From positions 1-64,000 of the forward strand of contig JAAEPW010000986.1 in the NCBI GenBank assembly GCA_024232355.1: a DNA stretch of 64,000 bases. The letters run 5' to 3'. Below are positions 1 to 8,869 of this stretch, one piece after another. A program made the position numbers and the translations under genes. Numbering within the stretch: the stretch's first letter is position 1; each line of letters begins with the position of its first letter. This DNA comes from Chloroflexota bacterium (GTDB lineage: Bacteria > Chloroflexota > Anaerolineae > B4-G1). Below the pieces are notes generated by a model. It was not told where the DNA came from. It saw nothing but the letters and a program-made list of their open reading frames with translations, and searched no databases.

Positions 1-90
1 CAAAGTGATTCTATTCTCATCCAACATATCGGGAATCATATCGTTTATCAGTTTCAAGACGGCCTGGTATAATCTTCGTGCGTCGCTCAT
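1..90 (-). CDS. Truncated 5' end of an unknown protein, possibly a transposase
   Basis: Only the first 30 codons lie in the window. The start is an ATG read leftward from position 90, preceded by a strong ribosome-binding site (AGGAGG about 7 nt upstream), so this is a genuine gene start. The visible peptide begins MSDARRLYQAVLKLI. Helical N-termini of this kind occur in some IS4/IS701-type transposases, but the piece is too short to assign. A motif shared with the ends of the insertion sequence at 27.4-32.6 kb lies further upstream at 612-628, which is compatible with mobile DNA here. Confidence 0.55.
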   Translation of the reverse strand, partial: MSDARRLYQAVLKLINDMIPDMLDENRITL

Positions 91-351
91 TTTTTGTCCT
101 CCTTGACAAATCAATCATCCCCCAGCTTGCTGCGGGGTATGACAAGGTTTTTTCATCCGCAGAATGCGGCAAGCCGCAAAAAATCAGACCCGACTCAGAT
201 TGATCTCGATCGAGTTTCGCTCTACGTACTACCGGGATTGCAACTCGAATCCGTAGACAACTGGTTGACTGTGTGCCATCGTAATCGTTTCTCCAATGCT
301 TGTCAAGCCGGAGGGGTATACGCTACTGAAGCAAGAATTTGACTTGGGAAC

Positions 352-427
352 AGCGTATGTGAGCCTTTTCCAACCAAAAAAGTGTCCCGAGGGCACAAAA
401 TCTTGCAGGAAACGGCTCACATGCGCT
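352..427. repeat. 76-bp inverted-repeat (hairpin or MITE-like) element
   Basis: The arms at 352-365 and 414-427 (AGCGTATGTGAGCC and the reverse complement of AGCGCATGTGAGCC) match at 13 of 14 positions. A smaller hairpin, GTGTCCC/GGGCAC, lies between them. Outside the arms the pairing continues loosely through a TTGACT/AGTCAA match. It could be a small non-autonomous element or a structured RNA; there is no gene inside. Confidence 0.5.
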
Positions 428-611
428 TGGTAGTCAAGGATTTATCAAGTTCAAAATTCATTCACAAGTATTGGTCTTGGGGTGCAAAACATGTGCCAAG
501 AATAATCAGGGTAATCAAACCGTGCAACGTCGCGCAAAATCGTGTAGGGCAGCGCACTCGATCATACACAAACTGAACAATTTCATTTCAGTGATACGAT
601 TTACCCGAGGT

Positions 612-628
612 GTTCAAAGGTGATGTTA
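612..628. repeat. Solo copy of the IS-A terminal motif
   Basis: GTTCAAAGGTGATGTTA here matches 32541-32557 (the right inverted repeat of IS-A) at 16 of 17 positions, in the same orientation. The IS-A left repeat carries a weaker version in inverted orientation. It is probably the end of a related insertion sequence lying to the left. Confidence 0.45.
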
Positions 629-655
629 ACACTGCCGATTTTTCTTTGTTGCCAA

Positions 656-3019
656 CTATTGAAGACGTCGGTGGACATAGGTATGGATTTGTCTGGCGAG
701 GTCGCGACGGATACCCAGTGTAACCAAATCGTCAACTTGCAGAGTGGCTAGTTCGGTGAGGCTTTGGATGCCTGCCTGCTCCAAGCGTCGAATGGATTGT
801 ATACCGACGGTCGCTCTGGTTCCAGCGGAAAAAGTGCGACGGATGCTGCGCAGGACTGGTCCCAAGGGTGAGCAGTATTTGAGGTGTTCCTGGAGGTCAA
901 AGACCTGGTGGCGCATACGGCGCAAGCATTGTTTGACATTTCGGATACGATCCTGATCGGCCTTGCATTCCTCGCGTAGATGGTAGTAGAAGCAACGGAT
1001 ATCCAGGATCTTGGCCAGGCCTGAAAGCAACCAAAGATAGTTGTCGCGCCAACGTTCCTCGACACCCACCAGGTTATTGATCTGCCAGCGACGTTGTAGG
1101 TCGTCGACAGTTTTGCCCTGCCCCCGCTCGTAGAGGATGATGGAACGGAACATTGAGTGGTAAGTTCGCTTGTACGCCCACGTTTCAGCGTTTTTGCCAT
1201 TGTTGGGAGATGAAAGGCCCAGCGATCCCAGAACCTCGGGGGCACGGGAGGTCTCCTGCTGCCCGGCAATCCATTCACGGTATAGCAACGACGTGCGACC
1301 GGGCATCTCTTCCATCCACACGTCTACCTTGTCCACGAGGGCTTTGCTGAAGCGACGCAAGGTAGGTGCACGATTGTGAAGCAAGTCGAGGACGAGCAGG
1401 TGATCGAGCGGGTGCCAACCTCCCAGTAAGCGATCTGAGGGATCAACGGTCAGCAGGTCCCGAATGAGTTGAGCAAACCCGGCGGTTAGGTCGAGGGGAA
1501 GTACCGCACGAGTAGCCTTTAGGCCAAGGGTAGTGAGACGGTACTTGTCGTGTTCATCGCGCCAGGCCAGTACGCGCATCAAACTGGTGAGCCAGGTGAG
1601 GACATCAGGGATGTGAGTGATCAATGATTGGCCGCCAAGTGAATGATCGAAAAAGGTCTGCAAGCTCTCAATAGATAAGCCATTCTCCGCGTGACGAGCG
1701 AGCTGGGATGCAACATGCTTGGCAATCAAGGGGATATTCTGTTCAGAGGATGCCGCTTGCCGATTGGATCGGGTCGTCGCCCGCTCAAAGTGGGAAGTGA
1801 GGGAGGGTAGTTCTTCTTGGCAGAGTGCCTGAGCTAGTTCTCTAGCATTCCAAGCATCGTTGGCGCGCACGATGACAGCTGCGTGACCGGATTGATCCCC
1901 TCGACCGGCCCGCCCCATCATTTGCAGAATTTCGGTGAGGCCCAAAGGTCCCTCCCCGTAAAAGGTAGTATCGCGTACCAGGACGTGGGTTGCGGGCAGG
2001 TTAACGCCCAGAGCGAGGGCGGTTGTGGTGACTAAACAGCGTGATTGTCCAGTGACAAAGCTAGTCCGCACCACCCCACGCTGTTCTGCATTCATCTGGC
2101 CGTGGTAAGCACGAGGACCATCAGCACCAGCCAAGTCCCCCAGTTCGTTTCTCAGGAGTTTGGCCAAGCGCTCGGCTGAACGAGTCTGGTATACAAAGAT
2201 CAGGAGATTGGCTGCCGGATCGGCAAGTGTTTCCTGAGTAAATGCGAGTGCAACTAGGTCGGCTTTTTCGTCGGCCCCAAGTTCCAAGACCTGTTTTTTC
2301 AAAGAGGGATAGCGCTCGGTAACCTGGATCACATCACAAGGAGAGAGCCAGTCGCGCGCCCGATCCGTGTTGCCGAGTGTAGCCGAGAGCAGGATGATGC
2401 GAGGTGGTGCAGGAAGACAGAGCAAGTAGGTAATCAGGTATTCAAGCGTGGATCCCCGGTGAGGCGAGCTGATGAGGTGAGCCTCGTCCACACAGACGGC
2501 ATCTATGGAGGCAATCCAATCATCGTAATCGGGATTCCTGAGGATGGCGTCGAAGCGCTCGGGGGTGGCAATGATGATCTCGCCTTGCTGAGGAGGAGGC
2601 GCGGCAAAGCGCTCATCCTCTAACCGGTAGTCGCCGGTGGAAATGTGAACAGTGAACGGGCGGCCAAGGGCTTCTGATAGGCGTGGAGCAATGGACTCGA
2701 GCTCTTCCTGCTTTTCGCGGGCGATGGCGCGCAGTGGTTCGAGAAGGACGGCGCGACGTCCGTGGCGAACTGCTTCCAGAAGAGCAAACAGGCCCACGAG
2801 GCTCTTGCCACTGTTGGTGGGGGACGAGACGATGAGGTTGCGACGGTTCTCGAGGATGTGGTACTTGTCAAGGGCTAAAGCCTGCACCTGACGCGGCGAC
2901 GAACCTGGATTGAGGACATCAATCACTTCCGGCCAAGGGGAAGTGAGATCGAGATCCTCCCAACTTTGCTCAGGGGATTGTCCCGTTTTGCCTGAAATGC
3001 CAGCATCCAGTCTTTTCAT
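656..3019 (-). CDS. SF2 DEAH-box helicase with C-terminal HhH domain
   Basis: The predicted 787-aa protein is an ATP-dependent superfamily 2 nucleic-acid helicase of the Ski2/Hel308 style. Visible motifs: Walker A SPTNSGKS (residues 66-73), DEAH in VCVDEAHLI (about 170-180), SAT motif LLSATLGN, motif VI QMMGRAGRG. The last 50 residues form a helix-hairpin-helix-like repeat (RRLEQAGIQSLTEL, then VTLGIRRDLARQI), a usual non-specific DNA-binding element. The start codon overlaps the stop of the upstream tandem-HTH gene (TGATG), so the two are translationally coupled. A second SF2 helicase of similar size and HhH content is transcribed divergently just beyond. A role in remodelling or unwinding DNA for the locus is likely; the exact substrate is unknown. 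Confidence 0.9.
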   Translation of the reverse strand: MKRLDAGISGKTGQSPEQSWEDLDLTSPWPEVIDVLNPGSSPRQVQALALDKYHILENRRNLIVSSPTNSGKSLVGLFALLEAVRHGRRAVLLEPLRAIAREKQEELESIAPRLSEALGRPFTVHISTGDYRLEDERFAAPPPQQGEIIIATPERFDAILRNPDYDDWIASIDAVCVDEAHLISSPHRGSTLEYLITYLLCLPAPPRIILLSATLGNTDRARDWLSPCDVIQVTERYPSLKKQVLELGADEKADLVALAFTQETLADPAANLLIFVYQTRSAERLAKLLRNELGDLAGADGPRAYHGQMNAEQRGVVRTSFVTGQSRCLVTTTALALGVNLPATHVLVRDTTFYGEGPLGLTEILQMMGRAGRGDQSGHAAVIVRANDAWNARELAQALCQEELPSLTSHFERATTRSNRQAASSEQNIPLIAKHVASQLARHAENGLSIESLQTFFDHSLGGQSLITHIPDVLTWLTSLMRVLAWRDEHDKYRLTTLGLKATRAVLPLDLTAGFAQLIRDLLTVDPSDRLLGGWHPLDHLLVLDLLHNRAPTLRRFSKALVDKVDVWMEEMPGRTSLLYREWIAGQQETSRAPEVLGSLGLSSPNNGKNAETWAYKRTYHSMFRSIILYERGQGKTVDDLQRRWQINNLVGVEERWRDNYLWLLSGLAKILDIRCFYYHLREECKADQDRIRNVKQCLRRMRHQVFDLQEHLKYCSPLGPVLRSIRRTFSAGTRATVGIQSIRRLEQAGIQSLTELATLQVDDLVTLGIRRDLARQIHTYVHRRLQ

Positions 3020-3573
3020 CAGTCTCTGAACAAACGCTCCAAGGCAGGGAAAAGATCCTGTAACTCGGCAGCGTCCAGCAGATCAATTCGCTCACGCAAC
3101 CATTCTCTTCGTCGCCGATCACTAATGGGAGACATCGAAAGAAATATCGGATCGTCTTCGAGGTCAGTGTCGGACGGCAATCCAAAGAAATGGCAGAGTG
3201 CAACCTGGTTGGGTTTCTGTGGGCGTTGTTTCTCGGTACGCCATCGAGAAACCGTGTTCTTATCGGCTCCAGTGCCTGTTGCCAGGACCTTTCCTTCACC
3301 GTGCTCCAGGCTATCAAAGAGGTAGCGAAGGTTTTCTTGGAAGATATCTACTCTCTCCACCAGACGTTTGAATTGCAAATCCTCCTCGGTGACATTCGCC
3401 CTCTCTGCGATTTGCTCCTGCTCGTCGGGTAAAAGCTCAGCCCCTTTGAGCAGTGTTTTGGCACGATGCTGATCGCAGTCGGCCCAGTCTGCCAATTGCT
3501 CGGGCCAGTCTTTACGATCTACTCCTTCGTGCCAAAGTAGGTACTTTAGATTTTCAGATGTTTGATTTGACAT
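3019..3573 (-). CDS. Tandem helix-turn-helix protein, likely regulator of the divergent helicase genes
   Basis: The 184-aa protein appears to hold two related XRE-like halves. Residues about 8-65 (NLKYLLWHEG through AERANVTEEDL) and 80-135 (NLRYLFDSLEHGEG, then TGADKNTVSRWRTEKQRP) both resemble the five-helix XRE fold. The second has the clearer recognition helix. The remaining 50 residues are charged and helical. It is the first gene of a two-gene leftward operon with the helicase at 656-3019. Its start codon lies at the predicted transcription start, so the message is probably leaderless. Its position beside a divergent promoter with direct repeats suggests autoregulation. No enzyme domain is visible. 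Confidence 0.8.
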   Translation of the reverse strand: MSNQTSENLKYLLWHEGVDRKDWPEQLADWADCDQHRAKTLLKGAELLPDEQEQIAERANVTEEDLQFKRLVERVDIFQENLRYLFDSLEHGEGKVLATGTGADKNTVSRWRTEKQRPQKPNQVALCHFFGLPSDTDLEDDPIFLSMSPISDRRRREWLRERIDLLDAAELQDLFPALERLFRD

Positions 3574-3577
3574 AGCT

Positions 3578-3606
3578 ATTCTACCATACGACTATATTTT
3601 ATTCAA
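3578..3606 (-). promoter_or_regulatory. Sigma70-type promoter for the tandem-HTH/helicase operon (leaderless)
   Basis: Read leftward: -35 TTGAAT (complement of 3601-3606), 17-bp spacer, -10 TAGAAT (complement of 3578-3583). The start codon is 4 nt beyond the -10 box, so transcription should begin at or next to the ATG, and no ribosome-binding site is visible. Direct repeats CGACTATaTTTTA (3589-3601) and CGACTATTTTA (3631-3641) lie in this divergent region and could be operators. Confidence 0.6.
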
Positions 3607-3644
3607 GTTATATACGTTAAATGCCATTTTCGACTATTTTACAC

Positions 3645-3673
3645 TTGACTTTTTCATCATAAGAAACTATCAT
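3645..3673 (+). promoter_or_regulatory. Sigma70-type promoter for the rightward helicase/TGT operon
   Basis: TTGACT (3645-3650), 17-bp spacer, TATCAT (3668-3673). Predicted transcription starts near 3680. This excludes the upstream TTG at 3673 as a start codon and favours ATG 3706. Confidence 0.6.
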
Positions 3674-3705
3674 TGAATCTGATAAGCACAGATGAGGCAT
3701 CTCAA

Positions 3706-6072
3706 ATGCTTTTACCCCCACAGAAAGAAGTACTTGATATTGATCTGCTCAACTCTGGGTTCAGTTGCGTGCTGCAGATGCCCACCGGAAGCGGAAAGAC
3801 GTGGCTGGCAGAACTGGCCATTGAGTCGGTGCTGAAGAGAGGATATCGCGCCGTCTATCTCGCACCACTGCGGGCGTTGGCGAGTGAACTGAGCAACCGG
3901 TGGCAGGCACGTTTTGCGGGTTGGAAGGTGGGCATCTTTACCGGCGACTATGGCAAACCAGGACTCCCCTACCCCGTGCCGTTCCGTGAGGCGCAACTCT
4001 TGGTGATGACGCCGGAGCGTCTGAATGCTTGTACGCGAGCCTGGCGCAGTCACTGGACCTGGATCCCCGAGGTGGACCTGGTGGTCGTGGACGAACTGCA
4101 CTTGTTGGGAGATACTCATCGAGGTCCCCGACTGGAGGGCACAATCTCGCGGATGCGGCGGCTGAATCCCTTTGTACGCTTTGTTGGCCTTTCGGCAACG
4201 CTGGGCAACCGAGGAGAACTGGCCGATTGGCTGGAGGGGGTGGAATATGTGTCGGCGTGGCGGCCTATCCCGTTGCGGTGGTGCGTGGTGCGCTACCGAA
4301 AGGCAACGGATAAGCCCATGTTGATGGCTGAACAAGTGGCGCGGAACGTGCAGGCCGGGGGCAAGAGCCTGGTCTTTGTGCAAAGCCGCAGGCGGGCTGA
4401 GGAATTGAGCCGATACTTGCAGACGACAGGGTTGCGCGCCCGACACCACCATGCTGGTCTGGGGCGCACTGAGCGACAAAGTGTAGAAAACGGGTTCCGA
4501 GCACACGAGATGGATGTGCTGGTAGCGACCTCGACCTTGGAGATGGGGGTGAACCTGCCAGTGCGGCAAGTGGTATTGTATGACTTGCAAGCGTTCGACG
4601 GGGTTGATTTTCGTCCGATCTCGACAAACAGCGTATGGCAGCGAGTGGGCCGCGCGGGACGACCCGGCCTGGACGACGAAGGCGAAGCAGTGCTGCTGGC
4701 ACCGGCGTGGGACCGGCAAGCGGAACGATACGAGAGAGGAAAGTTCGAACCGATCCGCTCGGGGTTGGCCGACCGCCGGGCACTGGCAGAGCAAGTGGTG
4801 ACGGAGGTGGCCAGCGGATTGGCCCGGACGTGGCCTCAACTGGAACGGGTGTTTGCCCAATCGCTGGCGGCGCGCCAGGAGATCCTGCCCAAGGTGAACG
4901 TGGTCATCACAGAAATGCGTGACGCAGGGATGATCCAAGAGCGTCTCGACGAGAAAGCTAGAGAACCCCGCTATCTGCTGAAGGCAACACGGCTGGGGCG
5001 TATCGCGGTGCGACACTTTTTGGCACCGGCGACGGTGTTGACGTTCCGCCGAACGCTCGAGACCTTTGATTTGTTGACTTTTCTGGACTTGCTGATCATT
5101 GTGGCGTGCAGCGACGACTGCCAGCCCGTTTTGCCGGTGGACTTTGAGGAATTGGACGCGATCGCGTGCAACCTGGCAGGGGAATCTTCGTTCTTGCTCC
5201 AACATCCACGTGTAGAAATCGTGGAGGCGGTGAATGTGGACGGTAAGCGGTTGCTGGCGGCCGTCAAAATGGCGCTGGTGACCCGGGCCTGGACCCGGTG
5301 TTCGGATGCCAATGAGGTGGCAGAGCGACACGACTGTTATCCATTCGAGGTGGCACGCCTGAGCGAGGCAATGGACCGACTCTTGCTGGCGATGGCGGCC
5401 ATCCCTGAGAAACCGGAGGAGGAAGAGGGAAAGGAAGAACCAAAGATGGTGGACGATGAGGATATGCCGGTGCGAGAGCGGATACGGGCACTGCAACGGA
5501 TGGTATGCACAGGACTGGACGAGTTCGCGGCAACGCTGACGTTGGTGGACGGCATTGGTCCAAAGATGGCCAAGCGACTTTTGGAAACCGGAATCGAGGA
5601 CATCGAAGACCTGGCCCTGGCAGAATCGGCCGAGTTGGCGGAGATGCGAGGTCTCTCCAAAGAGCGGGCCGAAAGGTGGATTGCCAAAGCTGAAGAAGTA
5701 GTCGAGACACGATCTGCGTACCGATATCGAGAAACCGGTCCTTATCTGAACATCACCCCCCCGGGTTGGCCCTCTGAACTCGACCCTTACCGATTGCGAC
5801 GGGCACTGGACCTGACAGTGGTGGGCGTGGACGGTGGCGCGCACCTGGTGACGGGAGGGCTGGAACCACACATCGTGCGGTTTGTAGACGGTGAACTGAC
5901 GTGCGATTGCGTAGACGCCAGTCGAGGGAACCTGTGCAAACACCGGCTCGCTGTGCGGATGCAGCGCGGCGACCGGCAACTCTACAAGCTGGCGCGGCAG
6001 ATTGGGCGCGCACCAGCGAGTGGAAAGATCGATCTGTTTGACCTGTGGTTTGGTAATCATTCGATCAAGTGA
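3706..6072 (+). CDS. SF2 DELH-box helicase with HhH and SWIM zinc finger
   Basis: A 788-aa SF2 helicase. Motifs: QMPTGSGKT (Walker A, about 25-32), VVVDELHLLGD (motif II, DELH), GLSATLGN, and QRVGRAGRPG (motif VI). Near residues 620-680 there is an HhH pair (VDGIGPKMAKRLLETG and MRGLSKERAERW). The C-terminus carries a SWIM-type zinc finger, CDC-x7-CKH, which typically binds DNA or protein. The chosen ATG has GAGG 8 nt upstream and lies downstream of the predicted transcription start; a TTG at 3673 would sit inside the -10 box. It forms an operon with the TGT paralogue 40 nt downstream and is divergent from the other helicase. The SWIM finger is unusual for a bacterial Hel308-like helicase. 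Confidence 0.9.
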   Translation: MLLPPQKEVLDIDLLNSGFSCVLQMPTGSGKTWLAELAIESVLKRGYRAVYLAPLRALASELSNRWQARFAGWKVGIFTGDYGKPGLPYPVPFREAQLLVMTPERLNACTRAWRSHWTWIPEVDLVVVDELHLLGDTHRGPRLEGTISRMRRLNPFVRFVGLSATLGNRGELADWLEGVEYVSAWRPIPLRWCVVRYRKATDKPMLMAEQVARNVQAGGKSLVFVQSRRRAEELSRYLQTTGLRARHHHAGLGRTERQSVENGFRAHEMDVLVATSTLEMGVNLPVRQVVLYDLQAFDGVDFRPISTNSVWQRVGRAGRPGLDDEGEAVLLAPAWDRQAERYERGKFEPIRSGLADRRALAEQVVTEVASGLARTWPQLERVFAQSLAARQEILPKVNVVITEMRDAGMIQERLDEKAREPRYLLKATRLGRIAVRHFLAPATVLTFRRTLETFDLLTFLDLLIIVACSDDCQPVLPVDFEELDAIACNLAGESSFLLQHPRVEIVEAVNVDGKRLLAAVKMALVTRAWTRCSDANEVAERHDCYPFEVARLSEAMDRLLLAMAAIPEKPEEEEGKEEPKMVDDEDMPVRERIRALQRMVCTGLDEFAATLTLVDGIGPKMAKRLLETGIEDIEDLALAESAELAEMRGLSKERAERWIAKAEEVVETRSAYRYRETGPYLNITPPGWPSELDPYRLRRALDLTVVGVDGGAHLVTGGLEPHIVRFVDGELTCDCVDASRGNLCKHRLAVRMQRGDRQLYKLARQIGRAPASGKIDLFDLWFGNHSIK

Positions 6073-6112
6073 ATGGGACACGGATGAACACTGATTCCTT
6101 GAAAGGAGAGCT

Positions 6113-7033
6113 ATGACTGCTGAAAAACGTACCCTCGTTACACGCCGGGGCGTGATCCGGTTCCCGGCCTATATTCCAGTGACGACGTTCGGCGACAGAT
6201 ACCCGCTGGACAAACTGGTGCAACCGTACCTGCCCAGGCTAGCGCCAGCGATGATGGTCAGTTACTATTATGCGCGCCAGATAGAGGGAACACTTCGGTT
6301 GCCACTCTTGGTCGATTCGGGTGGGTTCGTGTCGCTGTTCAAGAGCGCACAAGTGATCCAGACGGGCAAATTGGGCACGATCCAGATTGCGAATGACGAT
6401 GGGGTGGACACGATCCATCCCAAGGATGTACTGGACCTACAGGAACGAATCGCGGACGTGGCCTTTGGCCTGGATTTTCCGATCCCGCCTAGTATGGACG
6501 AAAAGAAAGCGCAGCATCGAATGGATCTGACCATCGCCAATGCCTACTGGGCACTGGAAAACCGGCGACGCAAGGACCTGCCGTTATATGCCTGTGTACA
6601 GGCTTGGGATGCAGATAGTGCGCGCCAGTGTGCCCAAGCGTATGCTGGTGCAGCCTTTGACGGAATTGCAATTGGCGGGCTGGTCCCAAGAGCACGTAAT
6701 CTGGATTTGGTGTTATCTATTGTTAAGGCTGTGCGGATGGAGGTCAGTGATCTGCCTCTTCACGTTTTTGGGCTAGGTAAACCCGAAATCGCGAACGCAC
6801 TTTTTGAGGTTGGTACTGATTCAGTAGATTCTAGTTCCTATGTCAAACTGGCAGCGGATGGGCGACTGTGGAGCCACCCCCGTATGCATTATCAAGATCC
6901 ATCACCTATTGATCGGTTGCACCTCGCTCTCTGTAATCTGGCTTTGGCCACTGGTCAAGCACTTCCTTTGCCTATGACAAAAATGGTCTTTACCACGCAT
7001 AGTCTGAGTATGCATACAAGTTTGGATCTATGA
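6113..7033 (+). CDS. tRNA-guanine transglycosylase (TGT/DpdA) paralogue without zinc site
   Basis: The 306-aa protein has the TIM-barrel core of the TGT family, which swaps guanine for a 7-deazaguanine base. Landmarks: VDSGGF (67-72), FGLDFPIPP with a candidate catalytic Asp121, AIGGL (186-190, the base-binding GGL loop), and VDSSSY with a candidate nucleophile Asp239. The usual C-terminal zinc motif (CxCxxC...H) is absent; the protein ends soon after the barrel. A good ribosome-binding site (AAGGAG) precedes the ATG. Its 3' end overlaps that of the convergent herA by 6 bp. In eukaryotes an active and an inactive TGT paralogue form a heterodimer, and the zinc-containing paralogue at 23.8-25.9 kb is the obvious partner. 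Given the DNA-processing neighbours, DNA rather than tRNA is the likelier substrate. Family assignment is firm; substrate is inferred. Confidence 0.85.
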   Translation: MTAEKRTLVTRRGVIRFPAYIPVTTFGDRYPLDKLVQPYLPRLAPAMMVSYYYARQIEGTLRLPLLVDSGGFVSLFKSAQVIQTGKLGTIQIANDDGVDTIHPKDVLDLQERIADVAFGLDFPIPPSMDEKKAQHRMDLTIANAYWALENRRRKDLPLYACVQAWDADSARQCAQAYAGAAFDGIAIGGLVPRARNLDLVLSIVKAVRMEVSDLPLHVFGLGKPEIANALFEVGTDSVDSSSYVKLAADGRLWSHPRMHYQDPSPIDRLHLALCNLALATGQALPLPMTKMVFTTHSLSMHTSLDL

Positions 7034-8830
7034 GTAGCGATCTTCTAGCCATCGAGCAATGCGCTCGTTGGCATCGGGTGTTTTCACCGGAATGGGGATC
7101 GCCTCTAGACCAGTGGCATTATGACTCATCAAAAGCCATTGCCCCTTTTTGAACTTGAAGGTTTGGTTTAGTAGCTCCTCGCTCATACCAAATGCTTCAG
7201 CAACCGCTTGGCGATCTGACTTGCGCGGCAACTTGGAGATAAAGTAGGTGTGGGGTTGAGCCATAATGTTGGTATCTAGGTAGCGAATCCGTTGGGTAGC
7301 AATGCCGATTCCCAGGCCGAATTTGCGCCCCCGACGAGCCAAAGTCTGGGCAATCTCGGCCGATTCTTCGTAGGATCCCTTTTCTCCTCTACGAATGAAC
7401 TCGTCTGCCTCATCGAAAATGAAGGATGCCAGAGGATCAATGCGCCCAGTCTGGCGACGGTTTTCGTACACGGCCTCACCCAGTTGCTTTGTGAAAGCTC
7501 TCATCTCGTGCGGGTTATGTGCTTGGATCACCCATAGCGATGAGTGGCCGAGATCGTCCAAGTCAGTGACAATCTCTTCTAGCGTGGTGCTGGCTGCAAA
7601 TGTCTCGGAGGTAGACCGTTCCAAGTCTTTCAGTTCAGTCAAGATCGGGCCATAATCCTCCGTGAATGTTTTATCTTGGGCCAGAGCTTGTTGAAGGCCT
7701 TGATGAATTCTTTGGGCAAGGTCAGGCGTGAATACGGTCTGCTTGTAATCTGCTCCGCGCATAGTAGCTCTGAGTACATTCTTGGCAATGGCACTCCTCT
7801 TGTTTATGTTGGGGCCACGCCGCGTCTTTCCCCAGGGTGTATTTTCGGTGAAAAAAAGGTCCCATACGGTTGTGCTTTGGGCCACGTTGAAATAGCGCAA
7901 GCGCTTGCTTTGTACCAGATCCCGCAAGCCTTTAGCGACCAGTGGTCTAGTTTTAAGCAGGGCCTTGGGCAATAGTGTGTAACGTACTAACTGTTGCGTG
8001 GCTTCATCAAGGGATGGTGCACCGGAGAGATCATTGATGTATTTGAAAAGACCTTCGGGCAATGTGTTGCGTCCGAGTGTCAAGATTCGACCCTGTACCT
8101 GATCATTCAGTAACTGGTCAATTAACAGACCGGTATACTCGCTCATCAAATCGAAAAAGACCAGCTTTAAAGGTTCGGTCGAATCCGCAAGAACCTTGGC
8201 TACAATGGTTGAGAGCAAGTTGGACTTGCCAACCCCGGTGAAACCAAAAATGGCAAAGTGAGTACGATACAATTCTTCAATCCGGAGTAGAATCTCAACA
8301 GTATCATCTCGGGCCATCGTTCCAATGGTGGTCAGGTTTTGCTCATATTCTTGGTCGATGCCATTGTTGGCAACCAAATTCGAGTACTCGGAATCGAGGA
8401 TGTGCGCTTTGGCCCCCACCATGCCAATATTGCTTTCCAGGTCAATCGTTGGTTCTCCGTCCAGTGGTTCCACAATCTCAAGATTGGTGGGGATAGCTAA
8501 CACTTGAATCTTTGTGGTATCCTCAGTAGATACATCCTCTTGGGTCTCCCAATCCTGAGATGCGCTACGGGCAGCCTCTACTACAAAACCAGGATAACCA
8601 CTGGCGCTGCCCTGTAGAGCATAGTGCATAGGTAGAATAGTGGTTACTTCTAGCACACTATAGCGGCGCAGATCACCATCTGATGCAAAGTTGGGGACAG
8701 CCAACAGTGTTCCTTCTTGGATCTCATTGATGGCGCGGCGCGTGTAGTCGAACCATACCCGGTAACGATACCTCGTCTCTGGGGCATCGGCCAATTCCAT
8801 CAACGTGCCTTCCATATTTTGGACAAACAT
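7028..8830 (-). CDS. herA: HerA-type DNA-translocating ATPase (copy 2)
   Basis: The 600-aa protein matches the HerA/FtsK-like hexameric ATPases that pump double-stranded DNA. The N-terminal 150 residues look like the HAS beta-barrel. Walker A is GFTGVGKS (196-203), Walker B SFIFDEADEF (about 470), followed by an arginine-rich segment LARRGRKFGLGIGIATQR typical of HerA. GGAGG stands 5 nt before the ATG. It is the last gene of the leftward operon and follows a NurA gene by 39 nt, the standard HerA-NurA pairing in which the ATPase powers the nuclease. A second HerA-NurA pair lies in the same operon. Confidence 0.92.
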   Translation of the reverse strand: MFVQNMEGTLMELADAPETRYRYRVWFDYTRRAINEIQEGTLLAVPNFASDGDLRRYSVLEVTTILPMHYALQGSASGYPGFVVEAARSASQDWETQEDVSTEDTTKIQVLAIPTNLEIVEPLDGEPTIDLESNIGMVGAKAHILDSEYSNLVANNGIDQEYEQNLTTIGTMARDDTVEILLRIEELYRTHFAIFGFTGVGKSNLLSTIVAKVLADSTEPLKLVFFDLMSEYTGLLIDQLLNDQVQGRILTLGRNTLPEGLFKYINDLSGAPSLDEATQQLVRYTLLPKALLKTRPLVAKGLRDLVQSKRLRYFNVAQSTTVWDLFFTENTPWGKTRRGPNINKRSAIAKNVLRATMRGADYKQTVFTPDLAQRIHQGLQQALAQDKTFTEDYGPILTELKDLERSTSETFAASTTLEEIVTDLDDLGHSSLWVIQAHNPHEMRAFTKQLGEAVYENRRQTGRIDPLASFIFDEADEFIRRGEKGSYEESAEIAQTLARRGRKFGLGIGIATQRIRYLDTNIMAQPHTYFISKLPRKSDRQAVAEAFGMSEELLNQTFKFKKGQWLLMSHNATGLEAIPIPVKTPDANERIARWLEDRYS

Positions 8831-8869
8831 TCAATCCTCCAGTAAGTTGACTTGGGACGAGCATTCCGA

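Larger units (their letters stand above)
91..655. other. Intergenic stretch with no convincing gene
   Basis: Short open frames exist on both strands, but none has a convincing start site or family resemblance. The stretch holds two small GC-rich hairpins at 157-178 (CCGCA/TGCGG and TGCGGC/GCCGCA), the inverted repeat at 352-427 and the IS-end-like motif at 612-628. It looks like mobile-element debris between two gene blocks. Confidence 0.5.

Noticed and set aside
3673..3705. TTG start giving an 11-residue longer helicase
   Set aside because: The TTG lies within the predicted -10 box and has no ribosome-binding site; ATG 3706 has GAGG at proper spacing.
3712..6081. A 789-codon leftward frame opposite the SF2 helicase
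   Set aside because: It is the antisense shadow of a gene with clear helicase motifs; its own translation has no domain and it would run through the divergent operon.
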